From [Mycobacterium] manitobense (GTDB taxonomy: Bacteria; Actinomycetota; Actinomycetes; Mycobacteriales; Mycobacteriaceae), in assembly GCF_025821665.1 (NCBI RefSeq), contig NZ_JACKSJ010000062.1:124001-188000 (forward strand): DNA of 64,000 nucleotides, in the 5' to 3' direction. Positions 16,271 through 25,026 of the stretch are shown here, piece by piece; position 1 is the stretch's first letter; each line of letters begins with the position of its first letter. A program made the position numbers and the translations under genes. The notes below the pieces were generated by a model. The model did no database searches and was not told the origin of the DNA. It saw nothing but the letters and a program-made list of their open reading frames with translations.

Positions 16271-17704
16271 GCCGACGCCGGGTCCTGCTTCGCGCCCGGC
16301 GCAGCGCGAGGCCGGCGACGAGCCCCATCGACCTCGTGAACGGAAGTGCCGCGCGGCCGGTGATGCTGAACGGGAGGTCGCTGCCCACCACGGTCCGGTG
16401 ATGGCTGAACGTGTCGAAGCCGGCCTTGCCGTGGTAGGCCCCCATGCCGCTGCGGCCCACCCCGCCGAACGGCGCTGCCGACGGGATCATCTGCGCGGCG
16501 AAGTCGTTGCGCGCCACACCGCCGCTGCGGGTGTGACGGACGAAGTGCCGGAAGTCGTCGTCGTCGGCCCCGAACCAGTACGCCACCAGCGGCGCGGGCC
16601 GTCGGTTGATGTAGTCGACCGTTTCGGCCAGGTCGCCGTAGCCGCGCACCACCAGCACCGGCCCGAAGACCTCCTCCTCGGCGATGAGCATCCGATCGTC
16701 GACGTCGCGAATGAGGGTGGGAGCGATCTTGCGCGAGGCGGGATCTGGCAGCGTCTCCCCGGGCGGCGCGACGGAGTCGATCCGCGCGCCGCGCTCCCGT
16801 GCATCCTCGATCAAGCGCACCACCCGGTCGAAATTCGCCTGGTTGACCGACGAGCAGTAGTCGGCGTTGGCGATGACTGTCGGGTACGTGTCGCGCAGTG
16901 TCCGGCGGGCGGTGTCGACGAACCGCTGCACAGCTCCGTCGGGGACGAAGACGTAGTCGGGGCAGACACACACCTGACCGCCGTTGACCATCCGCGCGTG
17001 CGCGATCCGGGTCGCTGCCCGGTCGATGTCGGCGTCCGGCGCCACCACGACGGGATTCTTGCCACCCAGTTCAGAGTGACCGGGACGAGGTGACGGGCGG
17101 CCGCCTGCTGCACGAGTGCGCCGACAGCGGGTGAGCCCGTGAAGAACAGGTGGTCGAACGGCAGCCCGGCGAATGCCGCGGCGACATCGGTCCCGCCGGT
17201 GACGATCGCGAGTTCTGTGGCGTCGAAGTAGCACGGCGCGATAGCGCGCATGAGTTCGGCTGTGTGCGGCGTGATCTCGGACATCTTGACCATCACGCGG
17301 TTGCCCGCGGCGAAGGCTGCGGATGCGGGCAGCACGGTGAGATTGACCGGGAAGTTCCACGGCCCGATGACGCCGACGACACCCAGCGGCGACGGCAGCA
17401 CCTCGGCGCGCAGGCCGAACGCACCCGCGCCCCGCATCAACCGGTTCGGCCGCATCCACGCCCCGAGATGGGCCCTGGTGTGTTCGATCACCGAGATCAT
17501 GCCGAGGATCTCCGCGAACAGCGCGGCCGAGCGGGACCGTGACCCGTAGTCGGTGGCGGTCGCGTCGACGAAGTCCTCGGTGTTGTCCAGCACCATCGCC
17601 AGCAGCCGGTCGATGCGGTTGCGCCGCAACGCGGCATCGGGCCGCCCGTCGGCGAGGAACGACTTCCGCTGCGCGTCGAGCACCGACAGCAGGTCTGAAT
17701 CCAC
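16254..17704 (-). pseudogene. Aldehyde dehydrogenase (coniferyl-aldehyde-DH type), frameshifted
   Basis: The coding sequence begins at GTG 17704 (GGGAG ribosome site just upstream) and reads as an aldehyde dehydrogenase: MDSDLLSVLDAQ, GVIGPWNFPVNL, and FFTGSPAVGALV. It fails at about 17072, where VTL should be followed by ELGGKNP. The text CTGAACTGGGTGGCAAG lacks one G that would restore CTG-GAA-CTG-GGT-GGC-AAG. In the other frame the enzyme continues normally to 16254, with GGKNPVVV, the catalytic Cys in GGQVCV, and EEEVFGPVL. Repaired, it would be about 483 residues, normal for the family. This is either a real one-base deletion or a sequencing error; all other regions look intact. It is divergent from the SDR gene at 17843. 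Confidence 0.8.
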
Positions 17705-17798
17705 GGGACTCCCTTCCCCCAGCCGTCCGCGCCATCGGCCCTCCGGTGAGCATCAACCTAACACCGTCGCGGCAGGGTCGACCCGCCTTGTCGAGCTG

Positions 17799-17826
17799 TT
17801 TACAGTCGTGCTTACAGTTCGATACT
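17799..17826 (+). promoter_or_regulatory. Promoter with embedded operator, site 4
   Basis: TTTACA (17799-17804) and GATACT (17821-17826) are spaced 16 bp and resemble -35 and -10 boxes for the SDR gene at 17843. Between and over them lies TACAGTCGTGCTTACAGTT (17801-17819), which fits the family palindrome at 12 of 16 positions with a strong right half. The same region is upstream of the divergent aldehyde dehydrogenase. Confidence 0.55.
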
Positions 17827-17842
17827 CGACGAAGGTGGGCGA

Positions 17843-18730
17843 ATGGACGCAGCGCAACGGAAGATCGTGGTCGTCGGTGCAGGATCGGGTATCGGCGCGG
17901 CGACGGCGGCCCACTTCTTCGAACGCGGCGACCACGTGCTCGCGGTCGATCTGCGCGCATCCGAGACTCCCGCGTCGCAACACCTGAGGTGCGACCTGCG
18001 CGACGCCGGGGAGATCGCCGCGCTGCTCGACCGGATCGGCGGCGGCTGGGATGCACTCGCGCACGTGGCCGGGGTGCCCGGCACCGCATCCACCGAGGAC
18101 GTGCTGGGGGTGAACTACCTCGGCATGCGGCTGATGACCGAGGGCATGCTGCCGCGGCTGAGGCGCGGCGGATCGGTGGTCGCGGTCGCATCGACCGCCG
18201 CCGTCGGCTGGCAGCTGCGCACCGACGTCCTCGACGGCCTGCTCGCCGCCAGGGACGCCGCCGCGGTGCAGACGTGGCAGGCGGTACAGGATCCGGCCTA
18301 TCCGGTGTACAGCACGTCCAAGCAGGCCGTCATCCTCTACGCCAAGCGGCTCTCCGGCCCGGCGTGGAGCAGGTACGGGGTGCGGGTCAACACCGTCAGC
18401 CCCGGCCCCGTGCAGACGCCGATCCTGGCCGACTTCGAACAGTCGATGGGCGCCGACGTCCTCGACGCGGTGCGCTCGGCGGTCGGCAGGCACGGCACCG
18501 TCGACGACGTGGTGCCACTGATCTCGTTCCTCGCCTCGCCGGAGGCACGCTGGATCAACGGGCAGGACATCCAGGCCGACGCCGGCTACCTCGCCGGACT
18601 GCTGGCCGGCGTGCCGATCCAGGTGTGGTCACACAGCCTGCGCAAACTCGGTGCGACGCTCTACTGTAAGAATTACAGTAAAGTCGTGCAGCGAAGGCGT
18701 CCCCCCAACCCATGCTGGAGTCAGCCGTGA
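17843..18730 (+). CDS. Short-chain dehydrogenase/reductase
   Basis: A 295-residue classical SDR. It has the cofactor motif GAGSGIG (about residues 12-18), the acidic residue AVDLRA that favours NAD, ASTAAVG with the catalytic Ser, and active-site YSTSK. The layout resembles 3-alpha-hydroxysteroid dehydrogenase-like SDRs. ATG at 17843. The last 25 or so codons are unusual: they run through a perfect palindromic operator (18662-18680, encoding YCKNYSK) and end in a TGA that overlaps the P450 GTG start (GTGA, 18727-18730). The overlap supports the long reading frame, so the operator for the next gene is inside this one. It probably oxidises an alcohol made by the P450. Confidence 0.9.
   Translation: MDAAQRKIVVVGAGSGIGAATAAHFFERGDHVLAVDLRASETPASQHLRCDLRDAGEIAALLDRIGGGWDALAHVAGVPGTASTEDVLGVNYLGMRLMTEGMLPRLRRGGSVVAVASTAAVGWQLRTDVLDGLLAARDAAAVQTWQAVQDPAYPVYSTSKQAVILYAKRLSGPAWSRYGVRVNTVSPGPVQTPILADFEQSMGADVLDAVRSAVGRHGTVDDVVPLISFLASPEARWINGQDIQADAGYLAGLLAGVPIQVWSHSLRKLGATLYCKNYSKVVQRRRPPNPCWSQP
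18662..18680. promoter_or_regulatory. Palindromic operator, site 5 (perfect, intragenic)
   Basis: TACTGTAA-GAA-TTACAGTA is a perfect 8+3+8 palindrome located inside the 3' end of the SDR reading frame and 47 bp upstream of the P450 GTG at 18727. It implies that the P450 gene has its own regulated promoter in addition to read-through from the SDR. Confidence 0.75.
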
Positions 18731-19926
18731 GCCAAGTCCCCGACACCGACCACCCGGTCGACCTGTTGCGCGACCCGTATCCGCTGTTCGCCCGGCACCG
18801 CAGGCAGGCCGGGGTGTTCGAGGGATCGGTGATGGACTGGTCGAAGACGCCCGAGGGACTGCGCCCCGACAAGCTCTACGCCGCTGTGTCTTTCGACGCC
18901 GTCAACAAGGTGTTCCGCGACGGCAAGCTGTTCAACTCGTCGATCTACGACAACACCATCGGCCTGTTCATCGGTCCCACGATCCTGGCAATGGAGGGCA
19001 GACCGCACCGCGAGCACCGCAATCTCGTGTCGGCGGCCTTCAAGTCGAAATCGCTGGCGCGGTGGGAACCGGAGATCGTCCGGCCCATCTGCGACGCGCT
19101 GATCGACGAGTTCGCCGAGCGCGGCACCGCCGATCTGGTGCGCGACTTCACCTTCGAGTTCCCCACCAGGGTGATCTCGACCCTGCTCGGACTGCCCGAG
19201 CAGGACCTGCCGTGGTTCCGCGCCCGAGCCGTCGAACTGATCAGCTACACGATCAAGTACAAGCGGGCCTTCGAGGCATCCGCCGCGCTCAAGGACTACT
19301 TCCTCACCCAGATCGACCGGCGTCGCTCTCAGCCGACCGAGGACATCATCGGCGACCTGGTCACCGCTGAGATCGACGGCGAGAAGCTCAGCGACGAGGC
19401 CATCTACTCGTTCCTGCGGTTGCTGCTGCCCGCCGGCCTCGAGACCACCTACCGGTCCTCGGGGAATCTGCTGTACCTGCTGCTGAGCCATCCCGACCAG
19501 TTCGCGGCGGTACGCGCCGACAGCGGGCTGATCGCGGCCGCCATCGAGGAGGGCCTGCGATACGAGACACCGTTGACCACCGTGCAGCGGTTCTCCACCG
19601 AGGACACAGAACTCGAGGGCGTGCCGATCCCGGCCGGATCGGTGATCGACGTCTGCATCGGCTCGGCCAACCGGGACGAATCCCGCTGGGAGCGACCGGA
19701 GGAGTTCGACATCTTCCGCAAGCGGATCCCGCACATCACCTTCGCGGCCGGCGAGCACACCTGCATGGGACTGCATCTCGCCCGCATGGAGACCCGCGTC
19801 GCCCTGGAGTGCCTGCTGGCGCGGTTGGACGACATCACGTTGGTCACCGATGAAGATCCGCACATCTGGGGGCAGCCGTTCCGGTCACCCAAGCGGCTGC
19901 CGGTGACGTTCACGTCGAAGGGCTAG
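18727..19926 (+). CDS. Cytochrome P450
   Basis: A complete 399-residue P450. The I-helix motif is LPAGLETTYRSS, the K-helix ExxR is in EEGLRYETP, and the haem loop is FAAGEHTCMG with the axial ligand Cys346. The usual acid-alcohol pair appears as Glu-Thr. I chose GTG at 18727 because GGAG lies six bases upstream and it overlaps the SDR stop; an ATG at 18712 is possible. Electron partners (ferredoxin and reductase) are not encoded here. It is co-transcribed with the SDR and also has a perfect operator just upstream. It is likely an initial or mid-pathway hydroxylase of the lipophilic substrate; the CYP family could not be assigned by eye. Confidence 0.92.
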   Translation: MSQVPDTDHPVDLLRDPYPLFARHRRQAGVFEGSVMDWSKTPEGLRPDKLYAAVSFDAVNKVFRDGKLFNSSIYDNTIGLFIGPTILAMEGRPHREHRNLVSAAFKSKSLARWEPEIVRPICDALIDEFAERGTADLVRDFTFEFPTRVISTLLGLPEQDLPWFRARAVELISYTIKYKRAFEASAALKDYFLTQIDRRRSQPTEDIIGDLVTAEIDGEKLSDEAIYSFLRLLLPAGLETTYRSSGNLLYLLLSHPDQFAAVRADSGLIAAAIEEGLRYETPLTTVQRFSTEDTELEGVPIPAGSVIDVCIGSANRDESRWERPEEFDIFRKRIPHITFAAGEHTCMGLHLARMETRVALECLLARLDDITLVTDEDPHIWGQPFRSPKRLPVTFTSKG

Positions 19927-19930
19927 GCCG

Positions 19931-21490
19931 TCACGCCCGCCGGGGAGTCCGGTGGGCGATGGTCTTGGTCTCCAGGTGCTGCTCGAATCCCTCCAGTCCG
20001 CACTGGCGGCCGACCCCGGAGTTCTTGTATCCGCCGAACGGGGCGTCGGCGCCGTAGTACATCCCGCCGTTGACACCGAGTGCGCCACTGCGGATCCGCC
20101 GCGCGATGGCGAGGCCACGGTCAGTGGATCCCGACATCACCGCCCCGGCCAGGCCGAACGGGCTGTCGTTGGCGATCCGCACCGCGTCATCGTCGTCGTC
20201 GAACGGCAGCACCACCAGCACCGGGCCGAAGATCTCGTCGCGGGCGATGGCCGCCGAGTTGTCGACCCCGACCACGACGGTCGGCGCCACGAAGTGCCCG
20301 CCGCGGAGTTCGTCGGGCAGGTCGTCGAAGGATGTTCCGCCGGTGGTGATCTCGGCGCCCTCGCGGCGCGCCTGCTCGCAGGCCTCGAGCACCCGCCGCT
20401 TCTGCCTGGCGCTGATCAACGGTCCCACCAGTGTCTGCGGCAGCGCCGGGTCCCCCACCGGTAGCATGCCGAACGCCGCGGTGACACCGGCGACGACCTC
20501 GTCATAGCGCGACCGGTGCACCAGCAGCCGGGTCGTCGACGCGCAGGCCTGGCCGGCGTGCACGCAGACACCCGCCGCGGCGGGGATCACCCTCGCCGGG
20601 TCGACGTCCTCCGTGACGACCAGCGCCGACTTGCCGCCCAGCTCCAGGAACGTCCGCTTCATCGTCTCGGCGCCGAGCCGGGTGAGCAGCTTGCCGACGG
20701 CCGTCGACCCGGTGAAGGAGATCATGTCGACCCGCGGATCGGTCGCCAGCAGTTCGGCGACCTCGTTGTACGGCGTCGGCACGACGTTGAGGACGCCGGC
20801 GGGGATGTCGGTGCGTTCGGCGACGAGCCTGCCGAGCCGGGTGGCGTTCCACGGGGTGTGCGGGTCGGGCTTTAGCACCACGGTGTTGCCCGCCGCCAGC
20901 GCCGGGCCGAGCTTGTTGAGGATCACCTCGACCGGAAAGTTCGACGGCGTGATCGCCGCGACGACACCCACCGGTTCCTTGACCACCGTGCGCACGTTGC
21001 GGTCCCCGAACAGGCCGCCGCCGTCGAGCACCCGCTGCCATTCGAAGTCGTCGATCAGCCCGCCGGGGTAGCGCAGCGCCTCGGCAAGTGGCCAGTCGAG
21101 TTGCGCTGTGGCCACCGTCATCTCGGGGCAGCCCACCTCGGCGATCAGTTCCTCGCGCAACTGATCGCGTTCGGACGCCAGCGCCTCCTGCAACTGGGTG
21201 AGGCAACGCTTGCGCAGCGCGCGATTCGTCGACCAGTCGGTGTCGTCGAACGCGCGGCGGGCCGCGGCGACGGCGCGCAGCATGTCCGGGGTACCGGCGG
21301 CCGCCACGGTGCCCAACACCGAACCCGTCGAGGGAGACTCGTTGCCGAACTCGTCGCCGGACTGCGCGCCCACCAGTTCGCCGTCGATGAGCATGCGGGA
21401 CTCGGCACGCTGCGCAGCCCGTCTGCCGATGGCGACGCTGGGGGCCGACTCCCGCCCTGCGACCTCGGCCATGTCCGTCTCGGTCTCCAT
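19931..21490 (-). CDS. Aldehyde dehydrogenase
   Basis: A 519-residue NAD(P)-dependent aldehyde dehydrogenase. It has AAITPSNFPVEV, KPDPHTPWNA, the NAD-pocket FTGSTAVG, the catalytic Glu motif LELGGKSA, the nucleophile Cys in AGQACAS, and EIFGPVLVV. All catalytic parts are intact, unlike the paralogue at 16254-17704, which it may back up. I chose ATG 21490. A -10-like TATCTT on the reverse strand (21503-21498) sits at the right distance for a leaderless message, and ATG 21472 is an alternative. The operator at 21502-21520 overlaps that promoter and separates it from the divergent Ltp gene. It would oxidise an aldehyde released in the pathway to the acid. Confidence 0.92.
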   Translation of the reverse strand: METETDMAEVAGRESAPSVAIGRRAAQRAESRMLIDGELVGAQSGDEFGNESPSTGSVLGTVAAAGTPDMLRAVAAARRAFDDTDWSTNRALRKRCLTQLQEALASERDQLREELIAEVGCPEMTVATAQLDWPLAEALRYPGGLIDDFEWQRVLDGGGLFGDRNVRTVVKEPVGVVAAITPSNFPVEVILNKLGPALAAGNTVVLKPDPHTPWNATRLGRLVAERTDIPAGVLNVVPTPYNEVAELLATDPRVDMISFTGSTAVGKLLTRLGAETMKRTFLELGGKSALVVTEDVDPARVIPAAAGVCVHAGQACASTTRLLVHRSRYDEVVAGVTAAFGMLPVGDPALPQTLVGPLISARQKRRVLEACEQARREGAEITTGGTSFDDLPDELRGGHFVAPTVVVGVDNSAAIARDEIFGPVLVVLPFDDDDDAVRIANDSPFGLAGAVMSGSTDRGLAIARRIRSGALGVNGGMYYGADAPFGGYKNSGVGRQCGLEGFEQHLETKTIAHRTPRRA

Positions 21491-21501
21491 TTCGACTAAG
21501 A

Positions 21502-21520
21502 TACTGTAAGAGTTACAGTT
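21502..21520. promoter_or_regulatory. Palindromic operator, site 6 (near-perfect)
   Basis: TACTGTAA-GAG-TTACAGTT matches the family palindrome at 15 of 16 positions. It lies 12 bp from the aldehyde dehydrogenase start (21490, reverse) and 35 bp from the Ltp start (21555, forward), so it can regulate both directions. Confidence 0.75.
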
Positions 21521-21554
21521 GCGATACGCTCGGCTTCTGATCATGGAGGTTCGC

Positions 21555-22700
21555 ATGAACGACGTCGCCATCATCGGGGTCGGCCTGCACCCCTTCGGCC
21601 GCTTCGAGGGCAAGTCCGCGATGCAGATGGGTGTCGACGCGATCTTCGCGGCGGTCGCCGACGCGGGCGTCGAATGGCGCGACATCGGCGCCGCGTCCGG
21701 TGGCAGCTGGACCATAGCCAACCCCGACGCGATCGTCGGCATGGTCGGTCTGTCCGGCATCCCGTTCACCAACGTGTTCAACGCCTGCGCCACGGCGGCG
21801 AGTGCCGCGAAGGTCTGCGCCGACGGAATCCGGCTCGGCGACTACGACATCGGTATCGCCGTCGGCCTGGACAAGCATCCGCGCGGCGCGTTCACCGAGG
21901 ATCCCGCACTCGTCGGTATGCCGGCCTGGTACGCCGAGAACGGGCAGTACCTGACCACGCAGTTCTTCGGCATGAAGGCCAATCGCTACCTGCACGACCA
22001 CGACATCTCGCACCAGAGCCTGGCGAAAGTGGCGGCCAAGAACTTCCGCAACGGCGCGTTGAACCCCAACGCGTTCCGGCGCAAACCGATGTCGGAGGAG
22101 CAGATCCTCAACTCCACCATGCTCAACTACCCCCTGACGCAGTACATGTTCTGCGCTCCCGACGAAGGCGCCGCCGCGGTGGTGATGTGCCGCGCCGACA
22201 TCGCGCACCGCTACACGTCGAAACCGGTGTACCTGCGCGCCGTCGAGGTTCGCACCCGCAGCTACGGCGCCTACGAGGTGAACACCACCTTCGCACCGGT
22301 CGAGGAGGGCGTCTCCCCCACCGTCCACGCCGCGCGGGCGGCGTTCGAGAAGGCCGGGGTGGCGCCCGCGGAAGTCGACGTCGTCCAGCTGCAGGACACC
22401 GATGCCGGCGCGGAGATCATCCACATGGCCGAGTGCGGGTTCTGCGCCGACGGCGAGCAGGAGAAGCTGTTGGCCGACGGGGCCACCGAGATCACCGGCA
22501 CGCTCCCCGTCAACACCGACGGCGGGCTGATCGCCAACGGCGAGCCGATCGGTGCGTCGGGTCTGCGCCAGATCCACGAGCTGGTGCGCCAACTGCGCGG
22601 CGAGGCCGGCGACCGTCAGGTGCCGGGCGAGCCGAAGGTCGGCTTCGCCCAGCTCTACGGCGCCCCCGGCACGGCAGGCGCCACCGTCCTGACCACCTGA
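21555..22700 (+). CDS. Thiolase-fold lipid-transfer protein (Ltp2-like retro-aldolase candidate)
   Basis: A 381-residue thiolase-superfamily protein of the SCP-x/Ltp branch. The nucleophile region FNACATAASA has the Cys. The usual second catalytic motif (CxG near the C terminus) is replaced by YGAPGTAG, and the HGF-type region reads DTDAGAEIIHMAECGFC. This Tyr-for-Cys arrangement is what Ltp2-type aldolases show, which cleave side-chain beta-hydroxyacyl-CoAs in steroid degradation. So a retro-aldol cleavage rather than thiolysis is likely. Ltp2 normally works with a DUF35 partner (ChsH2), and none is present in the window. ATG at 21555 with GGAGG five bases upstream. It is followed by an amidohydrolase in the same operon. 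Confidence 0.85.
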   Translation: MNDVAIIGVGLHPFGRFEGKSAMQMGVDAIFAAVADAGVEWRDIGAASGGSWTIANPDAIVGMVGLSGIPFTNVFNACATAASAAKVCADGIRLGDYDIGIAVGLDKHPRGAFTEDPALVGMPAWYAENGQYLTTQFFGMKANRYLHDHDISHQSLAKVAAKNFRNGALNPNAFRRKPMSEEQILNSTMLNYPLTQYMFCAPDEGAAAVVMCRADIAHRYTSKPVYLRAVEVRTRSYGAYEVNTTFAPVEEGVSPTVHAARAAFEKAGVAPAEVDVVQLQDTDAGAEIIHMAECGFCADGEQEKLLADGATEITGTLPVNTDGGLIANGEPIGASGLRQIHELVRQLRGEAGDRQVPGEPKVGFAQLYGAPGTAGATVLTT

Positions 22701-22725
22701 CCATCCGGGAGAAGGGGACCACACC

Positions 22726-23955
22726 GTGACGCAGTTCCGTGACGCGCCGATCTTCGACGCCGACCAGCACATGTACGAGACCGCCGACGCCCTGACGAAA
22801 CACCTGCCCGAGAAGTACCGGCGGGCGGTGCAGTACGCGCAGATCGGCAGGCAGACCCGCATCGTCATCAACAACCGCGTCACCGACTTCATCCCCAACC
22901 CGACGTTCGAGCGCGTCGCCGCGCCGGGGGCGCACGAGAGGTTCTTCGCCGGCGAGAACACCGAGGGTCTGACACTGCGGGAGATGCAGGGCCCGGCCAT
23001 CGAGGCGCCCGCGGCCACCCGCAATCCGCAGGACCGGATCGCCGAACTCGACCGCCAGGGCGTCACCGAGGCGCTCAACTACCCGACGCTGGCCAGCCTG
23101 GTCGAGCACTCCAGCGCCGACGATCCGCAGCTGACCCTGGCCATCATCCACGCACTCAACCAGTGGATGGCCGAACACTGGACCTATGCCTACGCCGACC
23201 GGATCTTCTCCACGCCCATCATCAACCTGTCCGAAGTCGACACCGCCCAGCGGGAACTCGAGTACATCCTCGACCACGGCGCCCGGGTCGCCCTGATCAA
23301 GCCGGGACCGGTCAACGGCCTGCACGGCTGGCGCTCACCGGCGCTGCCGGAGTTCGACCCGTTCTGGCGCGATGTCGAGGCCGCAAACCTGCCGATCGTG
23401 CTGCACGCCAGCTACCCGCCGCTCGACGAGTACGTCGCCCGCTGGGAACCGCCCCACACGCAGAACTTCATGGCGCAGAGCTCGTTCCGCTGGATGGTGC
23501 TGGGCCATCGCGAGATCTCCGACATGATCGCCAGCCTGATCTGCCACGGCACACTGACCCGCTTCCCGAAGCTGCGCATCGCCAGCGTGGAGAACGGCAG
23601 CAGCTGGATCTACCCGCTGTTCCACGACTTCGAAGACCTGCAGAAGAAGATGCCGCAGAACTTCCCCGAGCATCCGCACGAGGTTTTCCGGCGCAACATC
23701 TGGGTCAGCCCGTTCTGGGAGGGTTGCGTCGCCGACGTCATCGACACCGTGGGCTGGGACCGGGTGCTGTTCGGATCGGACTACCCGCACCCCGAGGGAC
23801 TCGCCGAGCCGAAGGGCTTCTGGCGCTACGCCGAAGGCATGGACGTCCGCCGCACCTATGACTTCATGGGTGACAACGCCCGGCGGTTCATGGGCCTGCC
23901 GCTGGCCAACCCGGACCCCGCCGCCGTCCGCCCGCCGGCACTCGCCGACGCCTGA
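22726..23955 (+). CDS. Amidohydrolase-2 family protein (TIM-barrel metal hydrolase/decarboxylase)
   Basis: A 409-residue protein of the amidohydrolase-related (ACMSD/resorcylate decarboxylase) branch. It begins with the metal-site motif IFDADQHMYE, in which the usual D-x-H is DQH, followed by IVLHASYP with a metal His, VENGSSW, and the final FGSDYPHPEG with the catalytic Asp. These proteins act as hydrolases, hydratases or decarboxylases on carboxylated or CoA-bound compounds. It starts at GTG 22726 after an AAGGGG ribosome site and follows the Ltp gene by 25 bp. Two more members of the family (27293 and 29781) lie in the next operon, so the pathway seems to use several. Confidence 0.87.
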   Translation: MTQFRDAPIFDADQHMYETADALTKHLPEKYRRAVQYAQIGRQTRIVINNRVTDFIPNPTFERVAAPGAHERFFAGENTEGLTLREMQGPAIEAPAATRNPQDRIAELDRQGVTEALNYPTLASLVEHSSADDPQLTLAIIHALNQWMAEHWTYAYADRIFSTPIINLSEVDTAQRELEYILDHGARVALIKPGPVNGLHGWRSPALPEFDPFWRDVEAANLPIVLHASYPPLDEYVARWEPPHTQNFMAQSSFRWMVLGHREISDMIASLICHGTLTRFPKLRIASVENGSSWIYPLFHDFEDLQKKMPQNFPEHPHEVFRRNIWVSPFWEGCVADVIDTVGWDRVLFGSDYPHPEGLAEPKGFWRYAEGMDVRRTYDFMGDNARRFMGLPLANPDPAAVRPPALADA

Positions 23956-23982
23956 CGCCGCGCTGCGCTGTCACCCCCCGAA

Positions 23983-25026
23983 CTAGAGCGAGACCAGGCC
24001 GCGGGGCAGCGGGAGGATGTCGGCGTAGGTGACGATGCCCGGCGCCGCCGCGACCACCTTCGGGATGGCATTGACCGCCGGCATCGCGGTGAGGATCATC
24101 GGCAGCCGCATGAAGTCGCTCATGGTGGTGCCCGCGAAGTCCGGCGGCGGTGAGATGTCCACTCGCAGGTCGATGTTCGGGCAGCCCTCGACCTTGATGC
24201 GGTGCCCGGTGTCGATCGGCCAATCGGGCTGGAGCGTCTGACCCTTGCGCCACACGAACTTCAGCTCGACGATGCTGCGGCCGGCGACCTTGCCGTGCCA
24301 GCTGAATGCGATACCCGCGACACACCCGGCGGCGATGGTCCAGGAGCCGAGGTCGACGTCGGCGGTGGTCTCGGCGTACTCGGCCTCGCAGACCACCTCG
24401 TCGAACTCGACACCCAAGACGTCACCGAGCAGGTGTACGGCGTCGATGAACACGTCGGTGGCCTTGGCCGTCATCGCCTGCAGGCCCGGGTGGTCGATGG
24501 GATGAGAGAAGCCGACCGGGATCTCCGTCGCCGGGGAGTCGTAGCCGCTGATGTCGGCCTCCTCGATGACGGTGACCTTGTCGATCCGTTCGCTGCCACC
24601 CGCAGCCACCACCGCCAGCAGGTCCACGAACCCCGGGTTGATCCCCGACCCGAAGATCGACGAGCCGCCCTGGGCGCAGGCCTCCACGATGCGGTCTCGG
24701 CGGTCGCCCAGCGAGTGGCCGGTGATGAACGCCGCGGTGGTCACGACGTTGCAGCCGGCCCCCAGGATCCGCGCCAGCTCGTCGACATCGATCCACATCG
24801 GGTTGTAGACCACGCAGTCCGGTTTCAGCGACAGCAGCGCGTCGATGTCGTTCGTCGCGGCGACACCGACGTCGGCGAGCCCGCAGAGCTCACCGGCGTC
24901 CCGGCCGACCTTGTCCTGCGACCACGCGAAGCAGCCGACGAGGTCGAGATCGGGGTGTGCGGCGATCGCCGCGACGGACTGTCTGCCGACGTTGCCGGTG
25001 GTCCACTGGACGACGCGGTGCCTCAT
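23983..25026 (-). CDS. DapB-like NAD(P)-binding reductase
   Basis: A 347-residue Rossmann-fold protein with the dihydrodipicolinate reductase N-terminal domain. Nucleotide-binding TTGNVGRQS starts at residue 9, followed by VVYNPMWIDVDEL and the conserved GINPGFVDLL. The C-terminal region (FIDAVHLLGDVLGVEFDEV) is that of the mycobacterial group annotated as dihydrodipicolinate-reductase-like proteins, several of which sit in lipid-catabolic operons. It is not the lysine-pathway DapB, as judged from its length and motifs. ATG at 25026 overlaps the acyl-CoA dehydrogenase stop (ATGA). It is the last gene of the seven-gene reverse operon. A reductase acting on a keto or enoyl intermediate is plausible but unproven. 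Confidence 0.82.
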   Translation of the reverse strand: MRHRVVQWTTGNVGRQSVAAIAAHPDLDLVGCFAWSQDKVGRDAGELCGLADVGVAATNDIDALLSLKPDCVVYNPMWIDVDELARILGAGCNVVTTAAFITGHSLGDRRDRIVEACAQGGSSIFGSGINPGFVDLLAVVAAGGSERIDKVTVIEEADISGYDSPATEIPVGFSHPIDHPGLQAMTAKATDVFIDAVHLLGDVLGVEFDEVVCEAEYAETTADVDLGSWTIAAGCVAGIAFSWHGKVAGRSIVELKFVWRKGQTLQPDWPIDTGHRIKVEGCPNIDLRVDISPPPDFAGTTMSDFMRLPMILTAMPAVNAIPKVVAAAPGIVTYADILPLPRGLVSL

